From Collimonas arenae (GTDB taxonomy: Bacteria > Pseudomonadota > Gammaproteobacteria > Burkholderiales > Burkholderiaceae_D): a stretch of DNA of 64,000 nucleotides. A model generated the notes under the pieces. That model was not told where the DNA came from. It saw nothing but the letters and a program-made list of their open reading frames with translations, and made no database searches. Positions 11,860 through 20,093 of this stretch are shown here, one piece after another. A program made the translations under genes and the position numbers. Location: the NCBI RefSeq assembly GCF_001584165.1, contig NZ_CP013233.1, positions 1-64,000 on the forward strand, given 5' to 3'. The first letter of the stretch is position 1. Every line of letters starts with the position of its first letter.

Positions 11860-13641
11860 ATGAAGCTCGTACGCATCAAAATTACAGACCCCGCCGGTTT
11901 TCGCAGCTTGCCCTACGGTTTTGAGTATCACTTTCGCACTGAGTGGTCCTTTCAGGAAGAGATGATGAAGCCGGAGGGTTTTGCGCCCTTCGTCTGCGCC
12001 GGTCCTAACGGTAGTGGGAAGTCCAATTTGCTCGAAGCGCTGGCGGCGATTTTCTTTCAGCTTGAAGTACTGCGCGTGCGCCGCAGTTTTTTACCTGAGG
12101 GCTTGCAGAGCGTGACGTTGGATTTATCGCCGGTGGCATTCGAACTGGATTACATGATCCAGGTGCCTCCGGAGTATCGACGTCCGGACAGCCCAATGTG
12201 GGCAGGTGTTTGGGTTTGGAAAAATCCAGGTGAGTCGGTACGTTTCCAGTGGGCGAACCAAAGCGAATTTGAAATCGACCCCGATCAATCGTTCGACGGC
12301 GGATATGTCGATATTCTCTTGCCTCAGTACATATTGGGTTATTCATCGGGCGAGAACGAAATTCTCAGTCTACCTTTTTTCAAGATGCGCTTTGTCCAGT
12401 TTGACGAGTATTGGACTGCGCTTGCCAAGCAATTGCCCTATCCCGGTCGTCCTGAAACTAGACTAGCCTATCTCGACAATGGCTTCAGCCAAGCCATCCT
12501 GCTATGCAATTTGCTGTTTCAGGACGAAGCCACCTTGCAGCCCTTCCGGGAGGATGTGGGCATCGAGGCGCTGAAGGAATTCCGCATTATCTTGCGACGT
12601 AGTATTCCATTGACACGCCAGCAGGTGGCGACTTTCACTTCTGGTGAATATGTTTTGCCGACCGAGACGCAAGATGGCCGCTTTGCGGACAACGATGCAA
12701 TCTATCTTGATCCCGAAACGGGTGACTATCGGCTCAATCTGTTGCAAGGATTGGAAGGCGATGAACGCACTTCCATCATCGAAAAGCTAAGACGATGCGC
12801 CACGCTTCATTTCCACGATGAGGCATCCGACACCTTGGTTTTCGACTACTGGGTTAACGAAAAAACCAAGGAAGCCTTCCGCGCCAACTTTGATGATTCT
12901 GCCCTCGCCTTATTCCAGGTCCTGCAAGTTCTGCTGGCGCTGAATTTGTATTCGGTCAGCGAAACGCTCAAGTCAGATCTGTACACCTCGACCAGTCACT
13001 ATGTCAGTGAGACAGTGCCGTCCCTAGCATCCGACGAGCGCATCATGCGCATCAAACATTTCTACTTCACAAAGCAAGGCGTGCAAAAGCCGATGCTCCT
13101 CAAGGAGCTATCGGATGGTGAACATCAACTGTTGCACAGCCTCGGTCTATCCTTGCTGTTCCGTGACACCAACAGCTTGTTCCTGCTCGACGAACCGGAA
13201 ACCCACTTCAACCCCGACTGGCGCGCCAACTTCATTAGTCGCCTGCGTCAGTGCCTACCCGGTAACGATGAGTTTGCACAGGAGATGCTAATCACCACTC
13301 ACACGCCTTTCCTGATCTCGGACAGCAAGTCGGACAAGGTGCTGGTCTTTGAGAAGGACAAGGACACGGGTGAAGTCAGCATCAGCCACCCAAACTACAA
13401 CACGTTGGGTGCTTCCATCAACAAGATCACCATGACCACTTTCGGTAAGCGCGAAACCATCGGTGGTCATGCGCAAGCGCTGCTGGATGATTTCCGCAAG
13501 CGCTTCAACGAGGGCATAGAGGACAAGGAAGCCCTGATCACTGAAATCCACCAGCAACTTGGCGACTCGGTTGAAAAGTTGCTGGTGGTCAAAGCGATTC
13601 TCGATAGCGATCAACAGGACGACGGGAAGGCACAGGGCTAA
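11860..13641 (+). CDS. AAA/ABC-type ATPase linked to the restriction operon
   Basis: A 593-residue SMC/ABC-like ATPase. Walker A is PNGSGKSNLLEAL near 49-61; a signature-like ELSDGEHQLLHSLGL lies near 416-430; Walker B is LFLLDEPETHFNPDW near 440-454; a switch histidine appears in ITTHTPFLIS near 478. This single-polypeptide arrangement, with a long insert between the Walker motifs, is that of RecF/OLD-like defence ATPases. It starts six bases after hsdS and its stop overlaps the start of the HNH gene (TAATG), so it belongs to the same operon. The ATPase plus HNH pair recalls PtuA/PtuB of the Septu anti-phage system, and also the accessory ORFs found inside some type I loci. The Septu link is inference from gene order and motifs. 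Confidence 0.85.
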   Translation: MKLVRIKITDPAGFRSLPYGFEYHFRTEWSFQEEMMKPEGFAPFVCAGPNGSGKSNLLEALAAIFFQLEVLRVRRSFLPEGLQSVTLDLSPVAFELDYMIQVPPEYRRPDSPMWAGVWVWKNPGESVRFQWANQSEFEIDPDQSFDGGYVDILLPQYILGYSSGENEILSLPFFKMRFVQFDEYWTALAKQLPYPGRPETRLAYLDNGFSQAILLCNLLFQDEATLQPFREDVGIEALKEFRIILRRSIPLTRQQVATFTSGEYVLPTETQDGRFADNDAIYLDPETGDYRLNLLQGLEGDERTSIIEKLRRCATLHFHDEASDTLVFDYWVNEKTKEAFRANFDDSALALFQVLQVLLALNLYSVSETLKSDLYTSTSHYVSETVPSLASDERIMRIKHFYFTKQGVQKPMLLKELSDGEHQLLHSLGLSLLFRDTNSLFLLDEPETHFNPDWRANFISRLRQCLPGNDEFAQEMLITTHTPFLISDSKSDKVLVFEKDKDTGEVSISHPNYNTLGASINKITMTTFGKRETIGGHAQALLDDFRKRFNEGIEDKEALITEIHQQLGDSVEKLLVVKAILDSDQQDDGKAQG

Positions 13642-14699
13642 TGTTATTCTCATACACCTATGTGCCGCACCAGATGGAGAAGATGCAAGCGTTCATCGAC
13701 TACATTTTTTACGATGTGTGGTGCAAGACCCCTGGGAGCGGCCCCTTTGACTTGAACTTGTTCAATACCAATGCAGAACTACGCGAAGTGATGGAGGCGT
13801 TCTACTACTCCGACGCACAAGGCGCAGATTTTTTCTACGGCCACGTGGAGCGCATCTATGGGCTGTTTTCACCACTAACTGCTGCGCAGATCAATCAGTT
13901 CAAGCAGTGGTATCAAGGTAATAATGATCTTGAAAAGGTCTGCACCAATGACCCGACAGCACAATTGGCCCGGTACACTGACATTGCAGTAACCCACCAG
14001 AACATTGCTGTTCAACTTGGTAATTTCTTCAAGGGCTTGTATTCGCCTTCACTGCTAGGTCTCGTCGCATTAAGCAAAAAAATCGGTGATATCAACGAGC
14101 ACTATCACAATTTTGTGACCACTAACAAGACCGGGAAATGTCCATTCTGTGGTATTGGCGATATAAAGGGGGAACATCATAGTAAGCGCGAGGCCTACGA
14201 CCACTACCTGCCCAAGGCATTATATCCGTTCAATTCAATCAATTTCCGCAATCTGGCTCCAGCCTGTCACGAGTGCAACAGTACCTACAAACTAAGCAAA
14301 GACCCGATGTACGGCCCTGCCGGGCGACGCAAAGCTTTCTATCCGTATGCAGCCGCTGGCCACGCTATTGAGATCCAAGTTGTCTTGCTGGGTTCTGATG
14401 TCGCCAGGCTGACACCAGCAGAGGTAAGCCTGCACTTCGGCCCCGAGGCCATTAACGAGGAAATCGACACTTGGAGAGACGTTTACGGCATCGAGGAGCG
14501 CTATAAAGCCAAGCTCTGCGGAGAGAACGACGGCAAGTACTGGATTGTGCAGGTGCTGGACGAATGCCTGGCATATGACAAGCAACCTGCCGATATTCTA
14601 AATATGCGTACCCAACAGGCGAATAGTCGCCCCTACGCCGACTGCAACTTTCTCAGAAAGCCGTTCCTCGACGCCTGCCAAAAGATCGGCGTTTTTTAG
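13641..14699 (+). CDS. HNH endonuclease-like protein, partner of the ATPase
   Basis: A 352-residue protein with an HNH/zinc-finger nuclease core: CPFC at 167-170, a DH pair at 187-188 in DHYLPKALYP, an Asn in the FRNLAP region, and CHECN at 209-213. The spacing of paired cysteines around a DH and N is the classical HNH (beta-beta-alpha metal) layout with structural zinc. The N-terminal 160 residues have no motif I recognise. It overlaps the upstream ATPase gene by one base, implying coupled expression as an ATPase-nuclease pair. Likely role: DNA (or RNA) cleavage during phage defence, gated by the ATPase. It is longer than typical PtuB proteins, so it may be a distinct variant. Confidence 0.8.
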   Translation: MLFSYTYVPHQMEKMQAFIDYIFYDVWCKTPGSGPFDLNLFNTNAELREVMEAFYYSDAQGADFFYGHVERIYGLFSPLTAAQINQFKQWYQGNNDLEKVCTNDPTAQLARYTDIAVTHQNIAVQLGNFFKGLYSPSLLGLVALSKKIGDINEHYHNFVTTNKTGKCPFCGIGDIKGEHHSKREAYDHYLPKALYPFNSINFRNLAPACHECNSTYKLSKDPMYGPAGRRKAFYPYAAAGHAIEIQVVLLGSDVARLTPAEVSLHFGPEAINEEIDTWRDVYGIEERYKAKLCGENDGKYWIVQVLDECLAYDKQPADILNMRTQQANSRPYADCNFLRKPFLDACQKIGVF

Positions 14700-15037
14700 T
14701 ATTTTCGCCTGGAAATTTATTTTCGGGGTCTTCTTTGGGACGGGAGCAAGTCTTGCAATACCATATGATGAAGTCGTTGCAATTATCGATTACGTCATTG
14801 CAAGACTTGATCTCGCCCCTGCCTGACGCCGCCCTTTTGTGGCACCGGGTGATCTCTGCGGCCTACCGAACTTCCTAATTTCTAGGTTCCATGCGAGTGC
14901 TTATGCTGGAATATATTAAAGAAATTAATTCATATTGCCGATACCAAGTACATGGCAAATTCACGGTTGTCGACATTTCTATTTGTTTCCTACTACGCTT
15001 TAGTAAAAATTAATATCCACTTATGCAAGGAGCCCGT
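14700..15037. repeat. Gap after the defence operon with a 13-bp inverted repeat
   Basis: No gene is visible in these 338 bases. A perfect 13-bp inverted repeat (CAAGTCTTGCAAT at 14747-14759 and its complement at 14797-14809) is separated by 37 bp that are themselves AT-rich. There is no T-run after it, so it is not an obvious terminator. It could be a regulatory or recombination-related site at the island junction. Base composition falls sharply towards the membrane-protein gene. Confidence 0.5.
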
Positions 15038-15898
15038 ATGACAAAAGATGAGCTACCTCAAGAAAAAAAAGCTGGCATAGAAAAGAACGGAAGTGCATTT
15101 TCATTGAGTGCGTTCGCTTCGACCACACTAGCATTTTTAGCTCTGATTGCAGCGTTTCTAGCGTTTATGGGTTATGGCGTCGCGCTATCAGTTGAAACTG
15201 AATTTGGCATCCCACATGCGAGTATATTCAAGTCTAGCTTTGATCTTTTAACTTTATCAGTTTGGTTTTTTACATGGACCATAGTTACTTTATCTGAACT
15301 ATTTGGAAACCTGTTTTCCTCCAGATCGTACTGGGAGAGCATCGGATTTGTCATGCTGATATCGTTGATAAGCATGGGCGCAATTTCTATTTTTTTTGAG
15401 GTTTATCAACGGTTTATTGATGGAAAATTTTCGTTAAAGTCATTGAATATAAATAATAAAAAAAGATTTACTAAATATGCATTCATATCTCTATTAGGGA
15501 GTGCTATTTCTGGTGTGAGCGTCTTCTTGAGTGTTCCATTCATATTAGCTTTGATGATTACGTTGAGTAGTTTTTTTAGTCTACTTCCAATGATTGGACT
15601 TTCTGCAGGAACGAAACACATTCAAGACGACGTAATACTTCCAAAGCAATGTGCCCCCATATTGACGAGAGCGGAAAGAGTCAAATTTGTTGAGTTGAAG
15701 AAAAAAAATAAGACGGTTGAGACATATGCTCAATGTATAAAGATTACTGACGGCGATAAAACTATCGCAAGTGGTCGGGTCGTGTTTGGGACAACAGATG
15801 TTGTTGTTTTGTTTGACCCGAACACCGGTGCGGTTTGGAGGGAGGCCATCGGAAATCGAACGATTGAGACAATATCTCAACTCCCAGAGCCTAAGTGA
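15038..15898 (+). CDS. Hypothetical inner-membrane protein, AT-rich
   Basis: A 286-residue protein of unknown family. I count about four membrane segments: FASTTLAFLALIAAFLAFMG (near 25-45), a second near 60-85, a third in GFVMLISLISMGAISIFF near 100-120, and a long hydrophobic stretch near 145-190, followed by a soluble C-terminal domain of about 95 residues. The start at 15038 is preferred over an upstream in-frame ATG at 15023 because AAGGAG at 15027-15032 sits properly before 15038. The gene is much more AT-rich than its surroundings, which points to recent transfer. It could belong to the defence cluster as a membrane effector, but no motif supports that directly. Confidence 0.65.
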   Translation: MTKDELPQEKKAGIEKNGSAFSLSAFASTTLAFLALIAAFLAFMGYGVALSVETEFGIPHASIFKSSFDLLTLSVWFFTWTIVTLSELFGNLFSSRSYWESIGFVMLISLISMGAISIFFEVYQRFIDGKFSLKSLNINNKKRFTKYAFISLLGSAISGVSVFLSVPFILALMITLSSFFSLLPMIGLSAGTKHIQDDVILPKQCAPILTRAERVKFVELKKKNKTVETYAQCIKITDGDKTIASGRVVFGTTDVVVLFDPNTGAVWREAIGNRTIETISQLPEPK

Positions 15899-15950
15899 TC
15901 GGACAATTTCTGTTTCTAATTAATCGGCCGCCAATGATAATTTGTTGGAC

Positions 15951-16583
15951 TTAATCGCCTAGATCGATCGTGGTTGTAAATGGCACCCCGTCCACTGCGT
16001 CATAAAGAGCAATCACCCAGGCCTGCGGCGAGTTGCCAGCGACTCGATTGAGCATCTTCACCACAAAATTGATGGATGCCTTATCCAGACTCGCAAATGG
16101 GTCGTCCAGCAAATTCAGCGTGGCGCCAGCGGCGAATGCTGCCGCCAGCCATACTTTCCGTTTGCTGCCTGTGGATAGCATGTACAGCTTCTTATCCAGA
16201 TGTGGTGTCAGTGATAGCCCTTCCGTCAGAGCTGGTAACAGCGAGTCGTCAAACTTGGGATATGTAGCGTGCAGGGACGCAAAATATTCATGCGCAGTCA
16301 TTTGGTCGAATGCTTCTGAGCGCGGGTCCACCCAGAATACTTGGCGTCGATACAGGTCTGGCTGTTCGTTCAGAGACACGCCATTGATTTGTAATTCACC
16401 CGCTTGAGCCGGCAGATCGCCGGCCAATAATCGCAGCAAACTACTCTTGCCACGCCCATCGCCACCGCGCACCAGCGTGATGCCGGCGGGGATTTCTACA
16501 GACAGGTTATTGAACAGCTCCTGATGCGGATAATTGAAAGTCAGATTGATGGCTTTGAGAATGGGTGCGTTGGAGTGTTTCAT
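15951..16583 (-). CDS. Orphan ABC transporter ATP-binding protein
   Basis: A 210-residue ABC ATPase of the short CcmA-like type. Walker A is GGDGRGKSS near 40-48, the signature is a divergent LSTGSKRKVWLA, and Walker B is LNLLDDPFASLD. The residue after the Walker B Asp is Asp, not the usual catalytic Glu, and the switch histidine region reads VIALYD with no clear His. These changes suggest weak or altered ATP hydrolysis. No permease gene lies beside it, so its partner is elsewhere or it has a non-transport role. It faces the XRE gene from the same strand, 171 bp downstream of it. Confidence 0.8.
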   Translation of the reverse strand: MKHSNAPILKAINLTFNYPHQELFNNLSVEIPAGITLVRGGDGRGKSSLLRLLAGDLPAQAGELQINGVSLNEQPDLYRRQVFWVDPRSEAFDQMTAHEYFASLHATYPKFDDSLLPALTEGLSLTPHLDKKLYMLSTGSKRKVWLAAAFAAGATLNLLDDPFASLDKASINFVVKMLNRVAGNSPQAWVIALYDAVDGVPFTTTIDLGD

Positions 16584-16754
16584 GGAGTGGGGACGTACGT
16601 CTTCATGTCGATATGAAATGGAGCAGGAATTGCTGTCGATTTCCCGCTTTACGGTTCTGCTCTCAATACGATTGATGAATCGAGACTGCGGATCGTGACG
16701 AGCATGGTTGGTAATCGATGAGAGAGAATGTCCAGGCCAAGCCGAGCCGCCAGA

Positions 16755-16967
16755 TCAAAGTCCGCTAAACAGTTCTTCGACCGAGACTTTCAAAGCTTTA
16801 GCCAACGCGCCTATCGCAATCAGGGATGGATTCCGGAGTCCTCTTTCAATGCCGCTGATGTATGTGCGGTCGAAACCGCACAGGTCGGCAAATCCCTCCT
16901 GAGAAAGACCTCGCTCTTTTCTCAGTTCTCGTATGCGTTCACCGAAGCGTATTGATAAAGATTTCAC
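16755..16967 (-). CDS. Small XRE-family transcriptional regulator
   Basis: A 70-residue helix-turn-helix protein covering little more than one Cro/C1-type domain: FGERIRELRKERGLSQEGFADLCG and the recognition helix region DRTYISGIERGLRNPS. Proteins of this size and form include the controller (C) proteins of restriction systems and small repressors. Just upstream of its start are repeated GACTAATCG-type sites (16990-17050) that could be its operator, implying autoregulation. It lies at the right end of the AT-rich accessory segment, but it is about 2 kb from the restriction operon and on the other strand, so a link to it is only a guess. Confidence 0.85.
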   Translation of the reverse strand: MKSLSIRFGERIRELRKERGLSQEGFADLCGFDRTYISGIERGLRNPSLIAIGALAKALKVSVEELFSGL

Positions 16968-16989
16968 ATATGCATTAACCCATTTTGTA

Positions 16990-17050
16990 GACTAATCGAA
17001 CACGGACTAATCGTCACATGTGATAATGTAGACCAATCGTCACATGCGAC
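16990..17050. promoter_or_regulatory. Repeated operator-like sites upstream of the XRE gene
   Basis: A 16-bp direct repeat, GA C(T/C) AATCGTCACATG, occurs at 17005-17020 and 17031-17046 (15 of 16 identical, 26-bp period). A half copy, GACTAATCG, is at 16990-16998. Each full copy continues into a small palindrome around CACATGTG/CACATGCG. Position directly upstream of the divergent regulator gene suggests cooperative repressor binding. Confidence 0.55.
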
Positions 17051-17191
17051 TGCCAGGCTTTAAAGGCCGCTGACGGTTATGCCCTGCTTTAGTTATGGAT
17101 CAAGAATGAAGATAAGCAAGGACCAGGTGAGCGTCTTGCCGATGAATGCCTGTGTCGTGAACTGAACATACAAACTGATGAGGAGTCAGGA

Positions 17192-17473
17192 ATGCCATTG
17201 TTTACTTTGCCCGCCCCACACGACGTCGCCGACATCATCGCCGATCAACTGGACTTCCTGCGCGTCCCATCGCTCGCACCCGATGTTCGTGAACAGGTAA
17301 TCGACAACTGCATCATCCCGGTGGTGCTGGCGATGCATGCTTGCGAAATGGTGTGCGCCGCTGGGGAGTTGGAGCAGCGTGTGTTTGCTGCTTTTATTGG
17401 GACGTTGGCGGCGCAGGCGGATGTCGAGGTGAACTCGTCCGGTGCGGTGAAGTTGCGGCGCTTGCTGAATTGA
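17192..17473 (+). CDS. Hypothetical protein, 93 residues
   Basis: A short soluble protein beginning MPLFTLPAPHDVADIIADQL, with no family that I recognise. It looks mostly helical, with acidic N-terminal half and two cysteines near residues 36-56. A good ribosome site (GAGGAG) lies upstream of the ATG, and codon use matches the host rather than the AT-rich island to the left. It stands alone between the XRE gene and the Lys/Ala-rich exported protein. Coding is likely but the role is unknown. Confidence 0.6.
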   Translation: MPLFTLPAPHDVADIIADQLDFLRVPSLAPDVREQVIDNCIIPVVLAMHACEMVCAAGELEQRVFAAFIGTLAAQADVEVNSSGAVKLRRLLN

Positions 17474-17640
17474 TTGGTGGCGCTGTGTTTGCTGACATCA
17501 ACGCTGAATCGCCTTTTTCGTCGCATGTACGTAGTTGTAACCGAGTGTAATGTACGTCAACAATCCCTTTACTGTCCTCGTTAATTGCTCAGGTCCTCAG
17601 GAAATACCTGAGGTAATGTAGATAACGTAAAGGTGCAAAA

Positions 17641-18012
17641 ATGAACAAATTAATCGCTACTCTGATCGCTGGCTTGTTTGCTACTTCTGTTTTCGCTCAA
17701 GGTACTGCACCTGTTGCGCCAGCCGCACCGGCAGCGGCTCCTGCCGCAGTGACTGCAACGACTACACAAGCAGCCAAGGCTGATGTGAAGACCGAAGCCA
17801 AGGCTGCTGGCACTGAAGCTAAGGCCAAGACTACCAAGGCCAAGCCGCATCACAAGGCTGTGAAAGCGAAGTCGAAAGCTGTCGTGAAGTCGGATGCGAA
17901 AGAACCTGCAGCAAAGGAAAAAACAGAAGCACCGGCAGTCAAGGCAGACGCTAAGGTGAAGACTGAAACGCCAGTCGCCAAGGCAGATGCTAAGGCAGCG
18001 GTAACGAAGTAA
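17641..18012 (+). CDS. Exported Ala/Lys-rich low-complexity protein
   Basis: A 123-residue protein with a clear signal peptide (MNKLIATLIAGLFATSVFAQ, likely cut after FA) followed by a Pro/Ala stretch and then repeated Lys/Ala/Thr blocks such as KADVKTEAKA and VKADAKVKTE. The composition is like histone H1 tails or acid-stress proteins of proteobacteria; after export it would be a highly basic, disordered periplasmic protein. A strong terminator follows at 18048-18095, so it is a single-gene unit. Function is not evident. Low-complexity composition makes homology-based naming unreliable. Confidence 0.75.
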   Translation: MNKLIATLIAGLFATSVFAQGTAPVAPAAPAAAPAAVTATTTQAAKADVKTEAKAAGTEAKAKTTKAKPHHKAVKAKSKAVVKSDAKEPAAKEKTEAPAVKADAKVKTETPVAKADAKAAVTK

Positions 18013-18047
18013 TTTCGCATGCGGTGTAGGCCGCGGCTGCGATAAAG

Positions 18048-18095
18048 ATGGCGGTGATGGCTGCGAAAAAAACGCAGTCATCACCGCCATTTTTC
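18048..18095 (+). terminator. Rho-independent terminator after the Ala/Lys-rich gene
   Basis: An 18-bp stem (left arm 18048-18065, right arm 18073-18090) encloses a seven-A loop and is followed by TTTTT. This is a very strong intrinsic terminator for the gene ending at 18012. Confidence 0.9.
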
Positions 18096-18170
18096 ATTGA
18101 TTGATTTCCGCGGCAATCCGAGTTGGGGTAAGGTAGCGGCACCTGACTAATCATCGCTCCTTATCTGATC

Positions 18171-18899
18171 ATGCAAGCCATCGAGTCCTTCGACGTTTCC
18201 TACGAACATGCCATTCTGAAGGGCGATTTTCATCCCGCAGCATCGTCGCACCATGCCCTGCTGCTGCACGGCGCCGGCATGAGTTCGCGCGCCACGGCGA
18301 CGCGCTCGGGTTTGCGCCCGGCGCTGCAGGCGCGCGGCATCGCTACCACGGCGTTCGATTGCATCGGCCATGGCGATACCGGCGGCGCGCTGGCGGACTC
18401 TTCAGTGAGCAGCCGCACGCGCCAGGCTGAGGCGGTGATTGCGGCACGGAAGTTGGAAGAACCGCTGGTGGTTTTTGGCACCAGCATGGGCGCCTACAAC
18501 GCGATCAGGTTGACGCAGACGCATCGGGTCGCAGCATTGGTGCTGATCGTGCCGGGGGTGTACGAGCCGGCCGCTTACGATGTGCCGTTCGGGCCGCAGT
18601 TTTCGCAGATCATCCGGCGTGAGCGCAGCTGGGCTGATAGCGATGCATGGGCTATCCTGGAACGATTCGAGGGCGATCTGCTGGTGATCGCCGCCGAACA
18701 CGATGCGGTGATCCCGCTGGAGATACCGGAGCGGCTGGTGCAATCGGCAAGCAATGCGCGTTCGCGCCAGTTGCGGGTGGTGGCGGGCACCGATCATCAG
18801 CACCTGTTTCCGCTGTTGCGTGACGAGCGTCCGGCTGAGTTTGATGCGCAGATGGTGCGGATTGCCGCTTGCGTGCGGGGCACTCCGCTGCCCGATTGA
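18171..18899 (+). CDS. Alpha/beta hydrolase
   Basis: A 242-residue serine hydrolase of the alpha/beta fold. The oxyanion-region LLLHGAG is near 28-34, GHGDTGG near 64-70, and the nucleophile elbow GTSMG near 103-107. AAEHDAVIP gives a likely catalytic Asp, and the His in DHQHLFP near the C-terminus completes a triad. Substrate cannot be told from the sequence; carboxylesterase or thioesterase-like activity is plausible. It is probably cytoplasmic, as no signal peptide is present. It stands alone, followed by a small lipoprotein gene. The ribosome site is weak. Confidence 0.85.
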   Translation: MQAIESFDVSYEHAILKGDFHPAASSHHALLLHGAGMSSRATATRSGLRPALQARGIATTAFDCIGHGDTGGALADSSVSSRTRQAEAVIAARKLEEPLVVFGTSMGAYNAIRLTQTHRVAALVLIVPGVYEPAAYDVPFGPQFSQIIRRERSWADSDAWAILERFEGDLLVIAAEHDAVIPLEIPERLVQSASNARSRQLRVVAGTDHQHLFPLLRDERPAEFDAQMVRIAACVRGTPLPD

Positions 18900-18986
18900 T
18901 GGCAACATGGCGGGAGGCGCCGACGGAACGTTTGCGTCGGTTGCATGTCTGTCATGCACACCATTTCATTTAGTTTAGGGATTACG

Positions 18987-19130
18987 ATGCGTTTATTTTT
19001 TGCCGTTATGGCAACTTTACTTATCGCCGCCTGCGGTCATGCCCCGTCCAATGGCGACGCCATCAGCGGCAGCAGCATTACGCCTTATGGCGTGATCGAT
19101 ACCGGTGTTACCCGTACGACGGGCCGTTGA
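18987..19130 (+). CDS. Small lipoprotein, 47 residues
   Basis: A short lipoprotein precursor: MRLFFAVMATLLIAAC ends in a lipobox (LIAAC) with Cys at residue 16. The mature part is only about 32 residues (GHAPSNGDAISGS and so on). The ATG at 18987 is chosen because the signal peptide starts there; the same frame runs further upstream without a signal-like sequence. Small outer-membrane or entericidin-like lipoproteins have this form, but I do not recognise a family. Confidence 0.6.
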   Translation: MRLFFAVMATLLIAACGHAPSNGDAISGSSITPYGVIDTGVTRTTGR

Positions 19131-19470
19131 TCTGCAGATAAATTCTCGGCGGCAATTCAGTTGCCTCAATACCGGCGCGGCCCTGCTCTGGCAATTGGCC
19201 ACATAGCTCAGTAGAATCAATGGTTTCCGCTCTTTATGCGGCCTCGAATAACCCTGCTGCGTCATTGGCGATGCCGTTTAGGCGGCCCTAGCCACGCGCC
19301 ACGTCATTCCCGCGAACGCGGGAATCCATTTTTTAGGCAAGTTGGATTCCGCAACTTGGATCCCCGCGTTCGCGGGGATGACGGCGGGTTTGAGGTCGTT
19401 TGAAATTGTTTTCGGCACCTGCTTGTGCCGGCAGCTTGGCGGTTTTCCCGCATACCCATGGAGTTTCCAA
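19131..19470. other. Gene-free region with repeat and gmhA leader
   Basis: No gene is seen in these 340 bases. The region contains the second copy of the paired palindromic repeat (19303-19382) and the ribosome site GGAG at 19461-19464, just before the gmhA-like start. Confidence 0.6.
19303..19382. repeat. BIME-like paired palindrome, copy 2
   Basis: Units at 19303-19328 (identical to the first unit of copy 1) and 19357-19382 (core ATCCCCGCGTTCGCGGGGAT) face each other. It is the same element as at 2885-2965 and 48463-48538. Confidence 0.85.
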
Positions 19471-20067
19471 ATGCATCAGCACATCAAAGCCAGCCTGACC
19501 GAAGCCCAGCAAGCGCTGGATGCCCTGCTCGCCAATCCGGTTGCCTTGCAATCGATCGAACAGGCCGCCGCCTTGCTGATCGATGTGTTCCAGCGCAAGG
19601 GTCGCGTGTACTCCTGCGGCAATGGCGGTTCGATGTGCGACGCCATGCACTTTGCCGAGGAACTGACCGGCCGCTATCGCCTAGATCGCGCGGCGTTGGG
19701 CGCGACGGCCATCAGCGATGCCGGCCATCTGACTTGCGTCGGCAACGACCACGGTTACGAGCAGGTGTTTTCGCGCTACATCGAAGGACACGGCCGCCCC
19801 GGCGATTGCCTGGTTGCACTCAGCACCAGCGGCACCAGCAAGAACATCATTCGCGCAGCCAAGGCGGCGCGCGAACTCGGCATGCATGTGATCGTTTTGT
19901 CGGGCAAGCCGAGCGAGGTGTTGTCAGCGCTGAGCGATGTCTATATCTGCACGCCGGGCGGTACCTTTGCCGATCGCGTCCAGGAATTGCACATCAAGGT
20001 GTTGCACATCCTGATCGAACTGATCGAGCGTCATTTCTTTCCTGAGAATTACGCGGTCAAGGTTTAG
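19471..20067 (+). CDS. gmhA: SIS-domain isomerase, GmhA-like (sedoheptulose 7-phosphate isomerase)
   Basis: A 198-residue SIS-domain sugar isomerase, close in length to E. coli GmhA (192). Phosphate-binding and active-site motifs are SCGNGGSMCDAMHFAEEL near 48-65, LSTSGTSKNI near 115-124, and the C-terminal helix QELHIKVLHILIELIE, which carries the conserved Glu/His pair. GmhA converts sedoheptulose 7-phosphate to glycero-manno-heptose 7-phosphate for LPS inner core. The ATG at 19471 is used because GGAG lies seven bases upstream; the same open frame upstream runs through the repeat element and is not real coding. It is not within a visible LPS cluster. Confidence 0.85.
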   Translation: MHQHIKASLTEAQQALDALLANPVALQSIEQAAALLIDVFQRKGRVYSCGNGGSMCDAMHFAEELTGRYRLDRAALGATAISDAGHLTCVGNDHGYEQVFSRYIEGHGRPGDCLVALSTSGTSKNIIRAAKAARELGMHVIVLSGKPSEVLSALSDVYICTPGGTFADRVQELHIKVLHILIELIERHFFPENYAVKV

Positions 20068-20093
20068 TTTTTTGCGGGGCGTTGCACTCGCCC

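Noticed and set aside
17650..18090. 146-codon frame antisense to the Ala/Lys-rich gene
   Set aside because: Low-complexity shadow (Cys/Ser/Arg-rich) and it crosses the terminator.
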